A stretch of DNA of 64,000 bases, taken from positions 12,124,922-12,188,921 of the forward strand of contig NC_092678.1 in NCBI RefSeq assembly GCF_964355755.1. The letters run 5' to 3'. The notes beneath the pieces were generated by a model. That model ran no database searches, was not told the DNA's origin, and was given only the letters and a program-made list of their open reading frames with translations. A program made the position numbers and the translations under genes. Positions 48,805-62,277 of this stretch are shown one piece after another; position 1 is the first letter of the stretch; the number at the start of each line of letters is the position of its first letter. The stretch is from Antedon mediterranea. Taxonomy: Eukaryota; Echinodermata; Crinoidea; Comatulida; Antedonidae.

Positions 48805-49470
48805 TCTGAAAATAAAAAAAAACCTGTAAAAATGATTATTCATTAGTTTATCATTAAATGTAAACAAAATAAAAATACTAAAGTCTTAATATGATTATGC
48901 TTCATCACATTTTGTGTCTTTGTTTCGTGTCAACCTCGACGTCTATTTTGTTCTTTTCCTTATGCTGCTGTGAATGTTGGCTTGGCCTCTTGGTTTCTGT
49001 GTTGTCCGTTATCGTCATCCTATTATGCTGCTGTGAATGTTGGCTTGGCCTCTTGGTTTCTGTGTTGTCCGTTATCGTCATCCTATTATGCTGCTGTGAA
49101 TGTTGGCTTGGCCTCTTGGTTTCTGTGTTGTTCCTTTACGTCATCCTATTATGCTGCTGTAAATGTTGGCTTGGCCTCTTGGTTTCTGTGTTGTCCGTTA
49201 TCGTCATCTTATTATTGTCATTGTTGAATAACGATAGAAAAGACCAACTTTACGATAAAAAAGATATCATTGTTAGGCAATTCGCTTAGTGCATAGTTTC
49301 TTTCTACCCGTCGTATTTCTCCATCCACTGAGACATCTTGTTAATTTGCCAGTAAATAGAAATTTTACGAACATTTTATGACGTTTTTACGTACTGTAAG
49401 AGAAAAATATGTACTTACACTGCTTTGAGATTTCATCAAAACAAAGCAATCGAATACTTCACAGGACTGA
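48805..49470 (-). other. Intron 1 and likely 5' UTR exon of gene 2
   Basis: A donor GCAGT|GTAAGT at 49419 ends a likely noncoding exon (about 49419-49470). Its partner acceptor is TTATTTTCAG before AAGATGG at 48805. The intron contains a 63-bp minisatellite. Confidence 0.5.
48962..49215. repeat. 63-bp tandem repeat, four copies
   Basis: Unit begins ATGCTGCTGTGAATGTTGGC and ends GTTATCGTCATCCTATT. It is an expansion of sequence seen once in gene 3 intron 1 (GTGCTGCATCGCAGATATCG, CATCTTGGTTTC at 58418-58450). The open frames over it follow from a unit length divisible by three. Confidence 0.95.
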
Positions 49471-49479
49471 CGATCAGTT

Positions 49480-50160
49480 TTGAATAATTGTTTTAGAATA
49501 ACAAGGCAAATTTAGTAGGCCTACAATCCTAGCTGAAGAAGTAATCGATGTGATTGTTTGTACACGTAAACGCATTTCTATATTTGCATATGCAATCTTT
49601 ATTTTATGGGTTTTATGTCAAAAATTAGTATACCAAAATAGCATTTTTGTAATAAATACAATTTACGTAAGAATTATATAATTGAAGAATAAACTACTAA
49701 TTTGTCGTAAAAAAATGCCAAAACTATAAATGTGTAGGTGACTGCATATTAATAAAACATTTTTAAAAATTAAAATATTTATTTCAAATTTATTTGATAT
49801 ATTTTACAAAGTTGACTAATAGATTTTAAAAACAGATGTAGCCAAAACAATTGTATTATATCTTTTGTGAAAGGTTACTGATTAATCTGATGTAAAACAC
49901 GAGCCAAAAGAATAAATTAGTGGAGGTGAATATTGTCATTATGTCAAATACAGTATTGTTCTAAATAATGTAAATATAAAACATATCATGAGTTAAAATT
50001 ATTCAATATTCAAACATATAGTTTTTTATTTTTATTTGATATCTGACAGATTTTTTCCCTGTTTTAACGCTAAAGAAATAACATCTTTCTGTTTGCATTT
50101 TGTATGTTTGTCACGAACGATAGAACGTAGAGAACATTACAATTAAAAGTATAATTAATT
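49480..50160. other. Upstream flank of gene 2
   Basis: AT-rich. Contains GTAGGTGACTGCATATTAAT at 49734-49753, a motif also found upstream of genes 1 and 3 and the relic. No coding signal. Confidence 0.5.
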
Positions 50161-50164
50161 AATA

Positions 50165-50795
50165 TTATCAGCAAATGTCTGTATTCAGGTGTGTAATATT
50201 ATCAGCAAATGTTTGTATACAGGTGTGTAATATTATCAGCAAATGTCTGTATACAGGTGTGTAATATTATCAGCAAATGTCTGTATACAGGTGTGTAATA
50301 TTATCAGCAAATGTTTGTATACAGGTGTGTAATATTATCAGCAAATGTTTGTATACAGGTGTGTAATATTATCAGCAAATGTTTGTATACAGGTGTGTAA
50401 TATTATCAGCAAATGTCTGTATACAGGTGTGTAATATTATCAGAAAATGTCTGTATACAGGTGTGTAATATTATCAGCAAATGTCTGTATACAGGTGTGT
50501 AATATTATCAGCAAATGTTTGTATACAGGTGTGTAATATTATCAGCAAATGTTTGTATACAGGTGTGTAATATTATCAGCAAATGTTTGTATACAGGTGT
50601 GTAATATTATCAGCAAATGTCTGTATACAGGTGTGTAATATTATCAGCAAATGTCTGTATACAGGTGTGTAATAAATTTCAGCAAATGTCTGTATACAGG
50701 TGTGTAATATTATCAGCAAATGTCTGTATACAGGTGTGTAATAAATATCAGCAAATGTCTGTATACAGGTGTGTAATATTATCAGCAAATTTCTG
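50165..50795. repeat. 34-bp minisatellite, about 18 copies
   Basis: Unit GTAATATTATCAGCAAATGT then CTGTATACAGGTGT, containing the palindrome CTGTATACAG. TCTG and TTTG variants are interspersed. The later units AATAAATTTCAGC and AATAAATATCAGC replace AATATTATCAGC. Frames over it are artefacts. Confidence 0.95.
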
Positions 50796-50979
50796 TATTT
50801 CTTTGTCAGCAGTCGATCACGTCTTCCTGGATTTGGTCTTTGCCAATTACAATATTATCTTATCCTATGAACATGGCTTGGTCTAATACAAATGATCGTC
50901 GGATATACGTTTTGGTACAAACTCCAGCCCAACGGGTGGTAGCGAACGATCAATCAATCTGCTTCCTTGTCTATAAGGT

Positions 50980-53632
50980 TGATTTGAGGCGCAATTACTA
51001 CATTTCTCAACAACTATCTCAACCAATATGCCTACCTTGCAGAAAACATATGCAGGATTAAGCATCCTACTTTTATTTCTGTTTCTACAGAAAAACCTTT
51101 ATAATGTTCATTCAGTGAGGAATACGATGTTCAATCACGAACCATCCTCGAAAGTAACGACGTTCGTTACTGGATCAAGGCGTTTCTCGAGCCGGTCGAT
51201 GAGTTACTATTCTAACTATTCGTGCTGTGCATCCTTTCAGCCGAAATTAACTCAATTCGGAGATGTAGAATTAAACCCGGGTCCGCCACAATCAACAACT
51301 CAAAATGTTAGTGGTAAAAATGGTGAACATCATATTAATATGTATTACCAGAACGTTAGAAGTCTAAAAAACAAAATGGATATACTGCACTCAAGTATGC
51401 AGACACGTCACACATGTTAAACCACCTTCATGATATCGTTTCCTTCCTTAAAAGATTTTGTCATTGATTCTGAAATCACGATTCCTGACTTTAGGCTCTA
51501 CAGACGAGACAGGCAGGAGGACGGACGACGTGGAGGAGGTGTTCTTATGTACATCTCAAATCGATTGACCAGTCGTAGATTATTTCACCTGGAAGACGAT
51601 GTCAACAAAATAACTTGGGTCGAAGTAATTATATCTCGATCTTTGAAATTACTAGTTGCCACTTACTATCGCCCACCTAATCTCAAACGCGATTCTGTTG
51701 AACATCTCATCGAAACTTTGAAGTCATCCATGCGGAGCTATCCAGTCCATAAACTCCTAATCGTAAGAGATTTTAATTTCTCGGACATACTCTGGCTCCC
51801 TGACGGCACATACCACGCACCAACAAACTGAACTATTTACGGACTTTGTTCTCGATAGACTTAACCTCAAACAATGCAACTTAAATAACACTTGTAACAA
51901 TAACATTCTGGATTTAGTCTTGAGTAACAACAACGATTTGGTATACGAGATAAAAACTGGTCAAAATGTGTTCGATTCTGACCATGAATCAATCTCTTTC
52001 ATGCTCAAGTTTGACGATAACATTGCTTTTGTTAATAATTTTACTAGATACCAATTTAATTATAAAAAAGCAAACTTTGAAGAACTAAACTAAACTTTTA
52101 AAAGGGTCCCCTGGGAAGTCCTATTAGATTTTAGTAACGATGTAAACGATAAGCTACTATTAGATACCTTGTTCCAGTTGTGAAAGTTAAAAAGAAAAGA
52201 CCACCCTGGTTTGATAGAGAATTAGTAACAGTTTTTAAGGACAAGCAGCATTTTCACAATATCTGGAAGAAATTTCCTTCCATTATTAGCAGGCAAAACT
52301 TCTGTGTTGCCCGACGAAATTAAAAAAAAGGAAAATTAAGTATAAGTCTTATTTAACTTCATTGTCATCTAATATTAAAACCAACCCCAAACCATTTTGG
52401 TCATGGTTAAACAACAAAAGAGTCTTAAAATCCACTGTTTCTACCATTACCAATCATGCTAATAAGGCTGCGGAGACGCCGCAAGCCAAAGCTGGTTTGT
52501 TTAATAATTTTGTTGTTTCTAATTTCTCAGACTCCAGGGACAATGAACCTGCGGAGTATCGATGTCTCCCAGAGGTAAACGCTGATGTCCCGAACAACAT
52601 CATTATTCGGCAGGATGAAGTTGACAAGATCTTGAGGTCGCTCGACGTGCGCAAGGCGGTGGGCAATGACCCTATTAGCAACGAAATCCTTAAGTTCTGT
52701 TCTACCTCCTTATTCTTTCCAATCACGCGCATATTTCGTTTCTCTATCCAGACTGTTGTTTTCCCTGAAAGATGGAAAACCGCCAACGTTTTCCCCACAC
52801 ACAAAGCTAATTCAATACTTAAAGTTATTAGGCTAATTACAGACCCATCTCATTACTCCCCACTATATCAAAAGTTTTCGAACGCATTGTCCACAAGCAA
52901 CTCTTGAACCACGTTTATCCCCATATCGCTACTGAACAACATGGCTTCATGTCCGGTAGATCGTATGAGACCAATTTGACCATGCTAATGTCTACTTTAT
53001 ATGAAGCCATAGAGCATGCGATATTATTTACACAGATTTCACTAACGCTTTCGATAGAATACCCCACAATCTTCTTCTTCTCAAACTCAAGCAATTTGGA
53101 ATCTGTGGTAATCTTCATGCTTGGTTCAAGAGTTACTTGTATAGGAGACTCCAGAGAGTCCAAATTCATGCCACAAGAATCGATCGGATTCATACTAAAT
53201 TCATAAAGTTCCTCGGCCCAGCAGCCGGTTCTCTCAACACCAGTAAATTCTTGCCAAGTACTAGACGCACACGAACCGACATGATTTTTCTTTTTAAATG
53301 CCTAAATTCAAAGTTTGAATGTAGATTTGTCTCTCAATTTAATTTTCGTGTCCTTGTGCGTAAACTTCGTATTAATAATATTTTAAAAGTGCAGTTTTCT
53401 CGTGTTAATGTATGTAAAACGGGTTGCTCATTCTTATAATAGTTCAAATGTTTCCTTACATCGATATTTTTAGTTGTAATACTTCTGCTTTTGATGTCAT
53501 TTTTGATAATATATAAATTTGTTTGTTCCTTGTTCTTTTTTTATGTAAATCAAATGTATATTTTATGGCGATCCTGTTTTGGTGTTTTTTTCTTTACACT
53601 GTTGGATCTTGAATGAATAAATAAATAAATAA
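50980..53632 (+). mobile_element. CR1-like non-LTR retrotransposon, degenerate, with 2A-like motif
   Basis: Order along the plus strand: a frame from 51028 with a hydrophobic segment (LSILLLFLFL) and then GDVELNPGP (51259-51285); the endonuclease start MYYQNVRSLKNKMD; after a stop, DFRLYRRDRQEDGRRGGGVL and TYYRPP; RDFNFSDILW; and, in another frame, ILDLVLSN and FDSDHESISF. The reverse transcriptase follows as VGNDPISNEILK, FPERWKTANVFP, TEQHGFMSGRS and, in another frame, DFTNAFDRIPHN. It then jumps to a C-terminal piece ending CKTGCSFL, so the catalytic YADD part is missing. The 3' tail is TGAATAAATAAATAAATAA. Several frameshifts make it inactive. Confidence 0.88.
51259..51285 (+). other. 2A-like ribosome-skipping motif
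   Basis: GDVELNPGP matches the D-(V/I)-E-x-N-P-G-P consensus. It sits about 78 codons into the frame, after a hydrophobic stretch and before the endonuclease. Such motifs are known from APE-type LINEs, including sea urchin elements, where they separate the N-terminal peptide from the rest during translation. Activity here is inferred. Confidence 0.7.
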
Positions 53633-53967
53633 AGTCTTACATACGGTAATACACCTGAATATTTATATTTGCAAATTACCCTTTTCGTTCGGCTTATGAC
53701 TGTGACAATGTTTTGTTTTTAATATCTAGAAATAATATTGTTGCACTAAAATGTAGAAGGTGCTATGCTATAATGATATTCAAAATATACTTTTATACTA
53801 TTATTAATCTAATAATTAAAATTAAGATACTCCTTGATTTTACAACCTAAAAATAGACCTATATATTTATAGAATTTCAGATTGTAAAACTAATTTACTC
53901 TAATAATTTTGAGAAAACATATAATTAAATATTGAATAAAGTATGATGACAACAATGTAGTGTGCAG
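53633..53967 (-). pseudogene. Remnant of a secreted-peptide family unit (downstream flank)
   Basis: Contains words shared with intron sequence of gene 1 (ACTCCTTGNTTTTA, CTAAAAATAGA at 53830-53860 versus 41330-41355). It ends ACAATGTAGTGTGCAG, the left half of a conserved flank found intact at 46070-46090 and 57485-57505. The other half resumes at 55679 after the L2 insertion. Confidence 0.5.
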
Positions 53968-55678
53968 ACTTCTTTAAGAACAAAATCTAGACTACTCGTG
54001 ATGGACTGTACGGTGATAGCAGCAACATCCATGATGTCTCTTTTCATTATGATCTTCTCTCTCCAGTTGATTCTGCGGCAGACATCATCACGTTATCAGA
54101 ACTAGAACCGGCCGATGAAGATGAAATCAAGTCTATTCTTAGCAGATCATCCTGTAAATCTTCAGTTGACCTAGATCCAATTCCAACATCGCTTTTGAAG
54201 AAATGTCTTGATGTCGTGTAACCATCCCATCTATAACTTTGATTGTTAACAGAGTATTGCGGAGGGATTTTTCCATGACGCTCTAAAGATATCGAACATT
54301 CGACCTTTAATCAAGAAACCTAACGTGGATACCGATGAGTTGAAAAATTATAGGCCTGTGTCCAACTTGAAGTTTCTCGGAAAGACCATTGAACGCTTTG
54401 TCTCAATACGTCTTGCTCAACATACACAGTTTGCTTGACCCATTTTAATCGACGTACCGACCACATCATAGTGTTGAAACTGCACTACTGCGTGTCTCCA
54501 ATGATGTCCTACAAGAAATGGACAAGGGAAACCTCATCGCACTTATTTTACTCGATCTCAGCGCAGTTTTTGACACAGTTGACCACACTGTTCTGTTGGC
54601 GCGACTCAAACATTACATAGGGCTGGATGGCAAGGTTCTTGATTGCTGTTCCTCATACCTCTCTGGTCGTCCACAAAGAGTGTGTGTAGGAAATTCGGAG
54701 TCCGATTCTTTTGTACTGGACTATTCTGTTCCACAAGGGTCAATTTCAACTGGGGATGTAGAGGTTAAGTTTGAGACTCTTAAAAATTGTGTTGTCGAGC
54801 TGAAACCTGGATGTCTCATAACTTCCTTAAACTGAATGATGACAAGACGGAATTCATTATTTTTGCATCTCCTCATCAAAAGAATAAATGCAAAGATCTC
54901 AGCTTCAGCATCGGAGAGTGTGAAATTGATCAAGCTCCATATGTCAAGAATTTAGGCATCTTGATTGACTCATCAATGACCATGAGTACAAAAATTTCCA
55001 GAATAACCAGTAGATCAACCTATCATCTTCGAAATATTAGAAGGATAAGGAGGTATATTTCAAGGGAGGCAACTCGAATCATAACTGAAACAAGGAAATT
55101 TGATCACATCACTCCGATTTTGAAAGATCTCCACTGGCTGCCGGTCTCATATAGAATAATTTTCAAGATTTTACTTATAACGTTCAAGACATTAAATGGT
55201 GAAGGTCCGCAGTACCTCCGTGATTTGCTGGTCAGGCATGCGCCAGCTCAGAATCTTAGGTCTAGTAGTCTGCAACAACTTATTGTTCCTAGGTCTAGGC
55301 ATTCATGGGGTGACAGGTCAGTTGCTGCAACTTGTCTCTGGAACGCATTACCATCACATATTAGATCTAGCAAGTCTACTGATGTGTTCAAGAGTGCACT
55401 TAAGACACATCTGCTGTCGAAATTTGTAAGGCTATTGTTTAGTTAGATACCCACATTACTGAGAACACCTGTGAGTAATGAACTGGCAGGTCTGTGCACC
55501 TTAAATTGCCGGTAAACGAAAGCAGTGAGATGGGTTCGATTGGTCTTTTTTTTCCGTTTTGCAAATATTTTTGTTGTTTTTAGTTTCATGGTTGCATTTC
55601 TCATGGTTTTCACAAGCGCCTTGAGCACTTTGTGGATATGTGCGCTCTATAAATCTTATTATTATTATTATTATTAAG
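53968..55678 (+). mobile_element. L2-type non-LTR retrotransposon, 5' truncated and internally deleted
   Basis: Readable pieces in order: ITLSELEPADEDEIKSIL; SSVDLDPIPTSLLKKCLD; IALILLDLSAVFDTVDHTVL (reverse transcriptase motif A); SSYLSGRPQRVCVG; VPQGS, immediately followed by a deletion that removes the YADD motif; then LNDDKTEFIIFAS and, without interruption, the C-terminal region to FKSALKTHLLSKFVRLLFS (219 codons open). The 3' end GCGCTCTATAAATCTTATTA followed by (ATT)n is the classical L2 tail. It is inserted between GTGCAG and TACATTAAT of a duplicated family unit, so both boundaries can be read. Confidence 0.92.
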
Positions 55679-57100
<1,422 letters not shown>

Positions 57101-57692
57101 TATGTAGGTGACTGCTTATTAATAAATCATTCCATATGTTTATTATGTATCATATTAGGTTAGGTTAAATGCGTTATGTTGGATATGATACTAGGAGATA
57201 CATTAATAGCCGTTTTATTTTTAACAAAATAAAAGGCTAACATTATTCTACAATGAACGTAAAATTATCATTACTTTTAATCATTCAAAGAAGACAGTAT
57301 TATTCTTTTGATTGATTGCTTTATTTAGAATAACAAATTACATATCCAATAACAATGAAAGAAAACGAAAATCACATTAAAATAACATTTTCTCGCATTT
57401 AATGATGAGATTTTAATTTAATCAGCTACTATTATTGATGAAATTCATTTTCCTGTTAAATTAGATAACAAAAGATGGCGGCAACAGTGTTGTAGTGCAG
57501 TACATTAATTAGAATAGTAAAACATAAGCCCTGACACACACCGAGACTAGAAATATATATTACAATTAGATAGATTTTTAATTAAAAAAAGTTTCAGGCC
57601 ATTATTTATTTTTTTTCAAAATAAATAAGAAGTTCTTTGTTTGTTTAAGGTGAAATGAACTTAACGATTAATATCCCCAGCACTTACGAACA

Positions 57693-58308
57693 TCAGATCT
57701 AGAAAATAAAAGGTAATAGTTATAATGATGATAATGATGATCATCATCATCTTCATGATCATCATCATCATCACCATCATCATTATATTAAACATAGGAG
57801 ATTATAGTATTAATTGTGCTGGTTTGATAATGATAATAAAGAATGGTAGTCAAGATGCTGGTGTACAGTAGGTTTTTAATCCAATTGAGCTCTCAAAAAT
57901 ATCGGTGAACAAACCGTACTCTGTGCTTGTATGCATCTACGAGTCTTGGCACCAGGAGTGACTCTACACCTTGATTTAGATTTATGGACATTTCCTATTA
58001 AACAAAATGAAACTAGTGAAGCAAATTAGGATGTATGCATATGCAAAAGAGATCAAATTGATACGCCCTTGATCGTCTTGTTAGTAATCCAAAATAGATA
58101 CTACAAAATAACTGAGAGATTAATAAGAATTAAATTTAAAAAGTAAGTAAGTATTGTTTTTGTTTTATAAAATTGAAGTTTCATATGATATATTTATATA
58201 TTGACATGTAGGCTTCACTGTATACTAACCGTCTTTTTGTGCAGCCCCTTCAAATATTACGTTTATTATTACAAGTAAAAATATTAAAGTAATCAGAGCT
58301 CGAGCCAT
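57693..58308 (-). CDS. Secreted peptide, gene 3 of the family
   Basis: Exons 58308-58230, 57994-57915 and 57698-57693 (phases 1 and 0) give 54 codons plus TGA. The signal peptide is MARALITLIFLLVIINVIF, then EGAAQKDG. The variable exon reads NVHKSKSRCRVTPGAKTRRC, then IQAQST. It is basic with only two cysteines, unlike genes 1, 2 and 4. The last exon gives I then TGA where the paralogues have N-G or V-V-G before C; the downstream TGTTCG would have encoded the last Cys. Donors GACG|GTTAGT and TACG|GTTTGT are shared with gene 2, and acceptors TTTAATAG and TTTTCTAG are good. Basic, Cys-containing and short: an antimicrobial role is possible, but this is inference only. Confidence 0.68.
57718..57790. 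repeat. (GAT/ATC)n microsatellite
   Basis: GATGATAATGATGATCATCA passing into ATCATCATCACCATC, that is, the trinucleotide switches strand in the middle. It lies in the flank downstream of gene 3. Confidence 0.9.
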
Positions 58309-58600
58309 CTTCTGTAAGTGAAATCATGTAAAAATGATTATTAAAAAACGTGAACATAAGTTTAAAGTGTATCGTGTAACATGTACGGCTCGCCGTTTGG
58401 GTCATGTCATAGTCGTGGTGCTGCATCGCAGATATCGTCATCTTGGTTTCTCCTCATTATCAATGTCTGCTATTTTTAAAATAGTCTTCTTTTCATAAGT
58501 AAAGTAAAGGAAACTTAAGTAAGTGAAGTAAGCATAAATAAAAAGATATATTTCACTGACATTTTCGGAACAACAAAAATAAAATGAATCAAAATCTTAC

Positions 58601-58650
58601 CTGACGAATGTTATCAGTTGTCGAAACAATCCAATCTAAAATATTATATT
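58601..58650 (-). other. Likely 5' UTR exon of gene 3
   Basis: ACATTCGTCAG|GTAAGAT at 58601, spliced to CACTTACAG|AAGATGG at 58311. The upstream end is not defined; AATATAATATTTTA 25-45 bases further up is a weak TATA-like candidate. Confidence 0.5.
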
Positions 58651-58854
58651 ACAGTGATTGTACAGTTTCTATTATAATAACCATATGTTTTATTATATCG
58701 GTACATTTTAATTACCTTGGCATTATGCCAAATAAAAAACCCCAACAAACAATAAAAGGACAAACGTAATTACGTAATGAAAAAAAACAAAACCAAAAAA
58801 TCAAAACAGTGTATTGCAGGTGTAAATGTTTGCTAAAAACGATGGATAGGCCTA

Positions 58855-58880
58855 CTGCTTATTAATAAAACATTGTTTGC
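58855..58880 (-). promoter_or_regulatory. Conserved upstream TTATTAATAAGCAG motif
   Basis: Minus strand AATGTTTTATTAATAAGCAG then TAGGCCTA. Comparable motifs lie upstream of gene 1 (43125-43142), gene 2 (49734-49760) and the relic (57104-57130). Distances to the 5' exon donors are about 70, 330 and 260 bp. It may simply be inherited from the duplicated unit, but it survives where surrounding sequence has diverged. Confidence 0.35.
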
Positions 58881-59391
58881 GTTAATTTATTATTGCATTA
58901 CAATTTAATTTATTTGTTTAAAATTGGGAGTTTGATTGACATCGTTTGAACTGAATGAGGATATTATTTAAAAAAAATAAAGCTGACACATGAAGATGGT
59001 TTCGTGCATTATGTACTCTGTCACATGTTTTCCTGGCGGAGATTGGTACTTTCCGTCTCCTAATTTCCTATTATTTTCGTCGTCTTGGCTGGTATGATAG
59101 TTTCCGATATTTCCCCGTCATCACCATATCCAATATCATTGTTCAAGAAAGTATACTTTTACGATATGATCGTAACACCGTATTAATATTGTTTCAATCA
59201 AAGTAGCCAACGCATTGCCAGCATTTACTTAAAAATGCATTGCCTACCTATGGTAAGACTGATGGTACTGTTATACCATAAATGGATGCGGAAACTTACA
59301 TGCCCTAAGAGTAAAAGTGAGCCGTATTGTCGACTTTGCAATGGTATGCATTTGATCAACATAATGATAAATATTCAAAAGTAGCTAGCTT

Positions 59392-60380
59392 CGACCGAAG
59401 TAAAGTAGTTTGGATAGTTCAGTGAAGCATGCGGTGTTTTAAAGTAGTTTGGATAGTTCAGTGAAGCATGCGGTGTTGTCAAGTAGTTTGGATAGTTCAG
59501 TGAAGCATGCGGTGTTGTCAAGTAGTTTGGATAGTTCAGTGAAGCATGCGGTGTTGTAAAGTAGTTTGGATAGTTCAGTGAAGCATGCGGTGTTGTCAAG
59601 TAGTTTGGATAGTTCAGTGAAGCATGCGGTGTTGTCAAGTAGTTTGGATAGTTCAGTGAAGCATGCGGTGTTGTCAAGTAGTTTGGATAGTTCAGTGAAG
59701 CATTCGGTGTTGTCAAGTAGTTTGGATAGTTCAGTGAAGCATTCGGTGTTGTCAAGTAGTTTGGATAGTTCAGTGAAGCATGCGGTGTTGTCAAGTAGTT
59801 TGGATAGTTCAGTGAAGCATGCGGTGTTGTCAAGTAGTTTGGATAGTTCAGTGAAGCATGCGGTGTTTTCAAGTAGTTTGGATAGTTCAGTGAAGCATGC
59901 GGTGTTGTCAAGTAGTTTGGATAGTTCAGTGAAGCATGCGGTGTTGTCAAGTAGTTTGGATAGTTCAGTGAAGCATGCGGTGTTGTCAAGTAGTTTGGAT
60001 AGTTCAGTGAAGCATGCGGTGTTGTCAAGTAGTTTGGATAGTTCAGTGAAGCGTGCGGTGTTGTCAAGTAGTTTGGATAGTTCAGTGAAGCATGCGGTGT
60101 TGTCAAGTAGTTTGGATAGTTCAGTGAAGCGTGCGGTGTTTTCAAGTAGTTTGGATAGTTCAGTGAAGCATGCGGTGTTGTCAAGTAGTTTGGATAGTTC
60201 AGTGAAGCATGCGGTGTTGTCAAGTAGTTTGGATAGTTCAGTGAAGTATGCGGTGTTGTCAAGTAGTTTGGAGAGTTCAGTGAAGCATGCGGTGTTGTCA
60301 AGTAGTTTGGATAGTTCAGTGAAGCATGCGGTGTTGTCAAGTAGTTTGGCTAGTTCAGTGAAGCATGCGGTGTTGTCATT
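59392..60380. repeat. 39-bp minisatellite, about 25 copies
   Basis: Unit AAGTAGTTTGGATAGTTCAG then TGAAGCATGCGGTGTTGTC. Very uniform in length. Substitutions (CATGCGG to CATTCGG, CGTGCGG or TATGCGG; GTTGTC to GTTTTC) are scattered. Because 39 is divisible by three and several frames lack stops, open frames of about 290-330 codons appear on both strands. It lies between genes 3 and 4. Confidence 0.97.
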
Positions 60381-61070
60381 TAATAATAAACTTGTTTTGT
60401 TATTGCTGTCTGTATTATACACCTCCATCTAATTGAGATATTATTCTAATAAAACATTATTTAAAATAACTTATATTCAAAACATTACGCATAATAACCG
60501 TTTATTATAATTGTTTTAATTGCATTTATTATCTTGTTTGATTACAAACTAAAATGTATGTTAGAAACTAAATACACGTCACATTATTGTTATCATCCAC
60601 ATTAAATAATTATTTCACACATCAATATTATCTTGCATATTCCAGCACAATTATATCGTGCAGTTTGATGTACTTGACTTGTATGGGTTACTTTACGGAA
60701 AACACAATAGAGAAAAGTATACATAAATATATTCATTTGCAATACATAATAATAGAGGCCAAATGCATGACACCATTTTGATTAATTTGTTAGAAAGGTG
60801 GTTTTATTGTTTAAAACGAGTCGAAATTCAGTATATCACAAGTTAAAACAACCAGAAAGAAATGGATGGACCATTAGTAAAATATTGAAAATATAAAAGT
60901 AACCACTGACAGTAAGAAACTAACAGGTACCAATGTACTCTTTTATTAACGTATTTTCATTATCGTTGTTTAGAACAAGGTTTTCCGCTGTTGCGGCGGC
61001 CAAAGCGTATAAGCAAGATTTTTTTCTTCTTTTTTTCCATCATCATAATAAAATTATTGTCATTGTAATT
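60381..61070. other. No gene recognised
   Basis: AT-rich, no repeat array; short frames at 60587 and 60933 lack supporting features. Confidence 0.5.
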
Positions 61071-61072
61071 TT

Positions 61073-61125
61073 TAGTCGCGTAGTCGGTCAGTCGCCCGGT
61101 CGGCCAATCGGTAAACACTAACTCA
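61073..61125 (+). repeat. End fragment of the GTCGGTCGG element family
   Basis: TAGTCGCGTAGTCGGTCAGTC and CGGTAAACACTAACT match the left end of the 7809 element (GGTCGGTAAACACTAACTT). Only the terminus is recognisable. 61126-61880 is AT-rich with nothing identified except a short (CATGA)n at 61838. Confidence 0.65.
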
Positions 61126-62277
61126 AATTTGATGTAATTTGTTTTGGAAAATGTGCATATTTTATTACTTTTGACAACAATAAGTATATACAGTAGTTAA
61201 AATCTGCAATACCAAAATCGGTTTAGTAGAAGATATGTTTTAGGTCAAATAGGTCTAAAATTGGTAATAATCAATATGTAACGGTATTTTATTTATTATT
61301 AGACCTATTATATAAATTAATTATTATTTTTATTAATTACTAGGCATACTATATTAATTATTTATTGTTAATTTATTTTAGTGGGGTCTGTGTTTTCGAG
61401 AAATTTTGACGTGGTCACTTTTTAAGATTTCTAAATTTATAATATTAATAAATACAAAAATCAAACTACCAAATATTCATTTTTTGTAAAAAAAATAATC
61501 AAATTATGCACATTTTCAGAAAAGAAAAATCATAAAAACATCTGCCAAAAGTGTAGGTGAAAATGTATTGTATCAATGTATTGTGATAAATACTACATTT
61601 AATGAAACATTATTCAGTTAGTTACTTATTTTTTATTTGTTTTCTTTTATAAATACCGTATACTGTAATTGATTTTATAATTACACTAGTTATATTTTAA
61701 TATCCGTTGGACAGTTTGAATGATTCGCGTAATGCGTCACGCATCTGACGTACTAGGTAAACTTAAGTGTACTTATTTTGTTTGAATTTCAATTGGTACC
61801 ATATTAATAGTTCAATGTTTTTATATAATTGCTGTACATGACATGACATGACATGACATTATGCAAAATGATTTAACTTAGCGATACGCATCTCCAGCGC
61901 TTGGGAACATCAAACCTAGAAAAAAAGTTGTCGCTGTTATTCTTTCAATTCCTCATGTCCAGAACATAGTACACATAAAGTATAGTAAATAAAATAGTAA
62001 ACATATGACATAAAGTAACTCTTTTTAGCTTATTGTGTTTTCCTAGCTCTGTGGTGATTTGGAAAACTTTACAGATTCGAAACAACCAAAAAAAAAATTA
62101 ATAAATTAAAAAAAAAAACATTTCACAATAAAATACAATTGAATGTTAAAGCAATTTCATCTGGTTTCAATAGTAATCAGTTCATTAATTATAAACCAGT
62201 AAAATGAAAATAAAAGGTTTTAGTTTAAATAATAGTAACGTAATAACTTATAACAAACCATTTAAAAGGTCAGGCTT

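Noticed and set aside
48891-49289. 132-codon frame with CCCECWLGLL repeats
   Set aside because: It is the 63-bp minisatellite within intron 1 of gene 2; the second frame over it is equally open.
50165-50795. Regular repeats with constant spacing considered as CRISPR
   Set aside because: Units are contiguous 34-mers with no unique spacers, and the genome is eukaryotic.
59375-60432. Open frames of about 290-330 codons on both strands
   Set aside because: Product of a 39-bp unit without stops. Substitutions are mostly amino-acid changing and no frame is preferred.
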